The notes below the pieces were generated by a model. The model saw nothing but the letters and a program-made list of their open reading frames with translations, ran no database searches and was not told the origin of the DNA. Positions 60,318 through 64,000 of a DNA stretch of 64,000 nucleotides are shown piece by piece (the first letter of the stretch is position 1; every line of letters starts with the position of its first letter). The DNA comes from Carya illinoinensis (lineage: Eukaryota; Streptophyta; Magnoliopsida; Fagales; Juglandaceae). The DNA is taken from NCBI RefSeq assembly GCF_018687715.1, contig NC_056756.1:33393980-33457979 (forward strand), in the 5' to 3' direction. Both the position numbers and the translations under genes were made by a program.

Positions 60318-63300
60318 CTAGGGCTTTACGTTTTCTCTGAGAAAAGTTTCCACCTGAGATATGTCGCCAGTCAAACCAGAGGCTTCTGCAACAGTAACTT
60401 TGTTAGAGCACTGAGAGAAAGAAAACACTTCTCCGGGTACCCCAAGTGTGAAGTCATTCGCAATGTCAGCTTCTGATATCGCACTTCTTGATGCCCTTAA
60501 TTTGTCACTGTAAAATGAAAGAAAGCATGGATTAGAATTTAACGAAGCAGAATCATAAGTATCATGTAGCAGTTTAAGCAAGCAAAGAAAATATGACTGC
60601 CGTTGAGTAGCTCTTGAAGAATTATGGATGGCAATTACAACCACCTGACTGTAACCAATATTTTCTTGGAAAGCAATTGATGCCCTGGTGTAAATTTCTT
60701 CCTCGTCTATAGGTTGCATAGAGGGAAATTTAATGAAAAGTAAATTGTTACAATGAACAGAAACAAGAATCCATATATAACACATCAGGCAAAAAGTGAG
60801 TAATAAATGTAATCAACTAAAAACAAGAGATCAAAGAACTTAAAAAGCCATACATTTCCTTCTCCATCTGCTTCCTGATAAACTCCTTGGTATGTGCAGT
60901 CACTTTGTCAGTTTTGTTGCAGAGAATGAGTACTGGAATTTTCTTCTTTACAACACTGGCCTTGGTCAAGATATCATACAGGTACCTTTTGAAAGTGGTA
61001 TCAAATGTTACACATCTTTGTAAGCAATATATACTTTTTTCAGTTCTATTTGTCATTTGCTCACCAGCTTTGTATCACTTATTAGGATGGATCTAAGACT
61101 CATTGGGGAGGGACCCTGTAGGGTCCAAGCCAAGGTGACAGGGTGATATGAAGTAAGCAGGTGGTGGTGGGTTTTGGGGGGGATTATTTTCTACCAGTGT
61201 AGCTTTGGAAAAAATAATGAATATATAAATAAAATTACTCTGAAGCAGCACGGCAGTTTGGTAAGAATTCCAAAGCATCCACCACAAAAACTATTCCTGC
61301 TGCTTGAGGCAAGAACTCATCCAGTTTGAGTCGAAGACGAGAATGCCCAGGAACATCAACCAGATGGACAGGTTTTATTTTGCCCTTCTGTCAAACACAA
61401 GGTAAGAAAAGTTTCAGTTTGATGAGTGTGGCCCAATGATCAACTAATAAACAAAAATGAGACGAAAAGAAGCGAAACGCTATAATCAATCTTATGTTCA
61501 CATGGCAGCTGAAAGAATTGGGATACTTCCTCTCGCATATACAAAAGACTAAGCATGATCAGATAAATCAATATGTACAGAAGACATTTGGAATTGTTTC
61601 CATCTGGGCATAAGGAATTAAAATGTAATACCTTTGTTGTTTCAGAATGAAGCACAAAAGTGCCCTCATTTGGTTCCATTGATGTAACAGTGCCCTCATG
61701 GGAAGAGCCATCCCGAAGCTGTCACAGACATAAAATCAAAGCATAAAAGTGAAGGTATAAACGAGACCTTGGTATATGAAGTAATCAATAGTAATAGGAG
61801 CACCATATGGGAAAGTATCTACAAATTCTAAGGAACACAAGCTAAATCTTGTTGATAAAAAGTTCAACCCCTCAAAACCTCAACCACTGTGCCATAGCAA
61901 AAAAGTAGGCAAGACAGCACCCTCCTAGAGACAACATTGCACTTTTTTCCCTGACTGCAACACTCGAACACACCAAAAGCTTCAGAACAGAATTGGCATA
62001 ACCATAAACAAGTCAAAGTACAATTAACAGTACTGTCAGGCTGACAATCAGCGCAAATACTGTTCCCAAAATTTTTGATGCTTCCCAGCCGCTATTTTAA
62101 TAAAAAAGAAAAAGCACCATCAACACCATTCATCACCACACCTTATCTCATTTCTATGTTCACATTTATGTGTGATTTGAAAAACTTTCTGAGCCTAGTG
62201 TTTTTTTATAAGTTATTTCTTCTCTGAGGTTGCACGCAGAGGCCAAAGAAACAGAAATACATGTAGAATCTAGTTTTTTTTTTTTACAAATAACCTCAGC
62301 AAGATTTTGTAATGACATGTACTCCAAAAAACTATGTTACTAAAATGTAACATGGGTTACAGGACTAGGGTTAAATAAACTTATTGCAAGACCTAAAGAA
62401 CTGGCTTTGGTCATGCCCAAAATAGTTGACCTTTCTTACTCTTGGAGAGGTAAGATGTGCACAAATTGCAGCAATGTGGAAGATGGTTCCTACTGGCCTA
62501 GTATGGTGCATCTAGAAGTAAAGTAATGATGGGAATTTTGAGGAGTGTTACCAGACACTGAAGGAGCTTTATTTTTAATACTCTTTTCCTTTGGACAACC
62601 TGATTTTAATGGGCTAATTTTTCATTATCTTCTTGTATCTTTTACTACCCCTAGACAGATGTCTCTCTTGTATCACCTCGTGTACGGCTTTTGCATTGAT
62701 TAACAAAGTTCTTTTACTCATTAAAATAAAGGATTTGATACAACCAACCATTAGGGCTTAACGAAGTGTTTAAAAAACATGTGCAGGACTCTGCAGCAGT
62801 CCCTTTATTGGTTTAATACAGTTAATATAAACTTATAACGAGTAACAGGACATAATCTTGACTATCAACTCGTACCATGAGCACTGTAAGACTAATGTAG
62901 GAACATTCTTCTTCAAATATGTCACATCTCCTACAACTGGATGCATTGAATTATTAAAATCTTGACAAGTTAACACATATCAACGACTAAATCCAACGAT
63001 GCCGATGTTTACCTGATAGAATAGAACAGTTTTCCCACTGCCACTGAGCCCAGTTAGCACGATGGTATTAGATTTCGTGCGCTTTAACACCCGAACTGCC
63101 ACGCAAAGCGAAACGTCAGGTAAAAATACACATAAACGTTTGATATGACAAAAACACACCAGATTCGTGGATGAGCATATTGAACATAAAAGTAGAGCCA
63201 AGTAATTAAGAATGTGACAGCATAATACTCAAAAGGAGCAAAAGGGTTGTGAATAACAAGACAGCGAGAGCAGCGTAGAGCTGGGTTGGTGGAATCTGCT

Positions 63301-63409
63301 GAATGTATTCAATCCCTTGGTTCAACCATTGCTCTAGTTGATTCTTCCACGGCTCCAGTTGGTTCTTCCACTGCTCCAAATGGTTCTTCCACTGCTCTGC
63401 TCCTGCCAT
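60318..63409 (-). CDS. SRPRB: Signal recognition particle receptor subunit beta
   Basis: Six exons read 63409-63229, 63095-63013, 61718-61632, 61387-61239, 60985-60854 and 60507-60318. All are GT-AG, phases match, and the product has 273 residues. The N-terminus carries Trp-Lys-Asn heptads (residues 7-31), then one membrane segment at about 43-60 (LYAALAVLLFTTLLLLL). The cytosolic Ras-like GTPase domain follows: P-loop GLSGSGKT at 76-83, DVPG at 128-131, NKTD at 190-193 and a late EASGLTG block. This is the order of SRP receptor beta, which anchors the alpha subunit at the ER and couples GTP binding to delivery of ribosome-nascent chain complexes. The open frame extends upstream of residue 1 only through a GTG, so the first ATG (63409) was taken as start. 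The last exon ends FLRENVKP. Confidence 0.95.
63308..63391 (-). repeat. In-frame 21-bp minisatellite coding for WKN heptads
   Basis: About four imperfect 21-bp units (ggttcttccactgctcc-type on the plus strand) code for seven-residue repeats with Trp at 7, 14, 21 and 28 of SRP receptor beta. Confidence 0.85.
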
Positions 63410-63706
63410 TGCTTCTTCCACAATTAAATCTCCGCCTCCTCAGCACTTGTGAAACTCTGAGATCTAAAGACACGAACCAATTTAAATGTTTGTGGCATTT
63501 ACAGTGAGAAGAGGGAGGGGAAAAAAGAAGAAGGAAAACTTGGAATTCGAATTCAAAAAGCACAGGAAAATCGAGAAAAGTGTATGGTCGGAGATCTCGA
63601 TTGAGTCAAAGTTACCTGCTCAAAGACCTCCCCAGAGACTATGGGAGAGTACACCTCCAGAAAAGCAATTGAAAGACGCGAAAGCGTCTCCAACTGCAAG
63701 CCCTAA

Positions 63707-64000
63707 AGGGGTGTAACCGGTCTGGTCTGGTTTTAGACAAAATCTAGGACCGAACTGGTAGGTACCGATTTTGCATTTTTCAAAACCGATTATGCACCGG
63801 TTACCCTCTTAAACTGGTACTCCAGTTTTATCCGTTTCTGGTCCGGTCTGGTCCGATTTTAATAAAATACAAATTTGTCATAAAAAAAAAAATAATAATA
63901 GTAACAAAAATAAAATTAATAAAAGCAGCAATAACTATATAATAATATTAATATTAGACTATTAGTATAGCTTTATAAAACACAATTACAATTTGCACAA
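63707..64000. repeat. ACCG-rich MITE-like element, cut by the window end
   Basis: It begins aaggggtgtaaccggtc and carries taccgattttgcattttt and caccggttaccctctt, matching 18220-18894. It starts about 300 bases upstream of the SRP receptor beta start codon. Confidence 0.65.

Noticed and set aside
63410..63421. Four-residue earlier start of SRP receptor beta
   Set aside because: The upstream codon is GTG, which is not a normal eukaryotic start. The first ATG in frame is at 63409.

Overview
This is plant nuclear DNA from an angiosperm, most likely a woody eudicot. It holds spliced genes with GT-AG introns, an AT-rich intergenic background, CT/GA microsatellites, and dense LINE, LTR, hAT, Mutator-like and MITE relics. 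The repeats look to me like those of Fagales/Juglandaceae, but that is an unverified impression. Five host genes can be modelled completely from the sequence. In order they are: a YABBY gene of the INNER NO OUTER type (minus, 3306-4444), an intronless ubiquitin-40S ribosomal protein S27a fusion (minus, 10346-10816), a two-CRM-domain chloroplast group II intron splicing factor of the CAF2 type (plus, 46188-50445), a multi-pass membrane protein of the rolling-stone-like plant family (plus, 52654-57372), and the beta subunit of the SRP receptor (minus, 60318-63409).

The first three genes stand in the same order as Arabidopsis At1g23420 (INO), At1g23410 (RPS27aA) and At1g23400 (CAF2). The window therefore appears to carry an ancient microsyntenic block. 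The stretch between the S27a and CAF2 genes has been inflated to about 35 kb by transposable elements.

Region by region: 1-8266 holds the INO gene, microsatellites, a 0.56 kb retroposon with a 20-bp target duplication and otherwise unassigned intergenic DNA. 8267-9793 is a 5'-truncated LINE. 10.3-10.9 kb is the ubiquitin-S27a gene. 11-14.8 kb is a cluster of AT-rich MITEs inserted beside and inside one another. 16.5-38.9 kb is one decayed LINE split by successive insertions: a solo LTR, an ACCG-rich MITE-like element, and a Mutator/FAR1-like element. The Mutator-like element was split by a hAT element with a perfect 8-bp target duplication, the hAT by a nearly complete L1-type LINE with a 17-bp target duplication, and the LINE by a non-autonomous Ty3-type element that keeps only gag and protease. 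39.0-45.9 kb is a decayed Ty3-type LTR element on the minus strand, itself inserted in a MITE.

The right third is gene-rich: CAF2 (with a U6 snRNA retropseudogene in its last intron), the membrane protein gene (with an antisense LINE relic and an ACCG-type repeat in its introns) and the SRP receptor beta gene (with an in-frame 21-bp minisatellite coding for Trp-Lys-Asn heptads). The host genes share no operon or pathway. INO acts in ovule development, S27a and SRP receptor beta in protein synthesis and targeting, and CAF2 in chloroplast RNA splicing. No CRISPR, tRNA or rRNA gene was seen. All family names come from motif recognition by eye; no database search was run.
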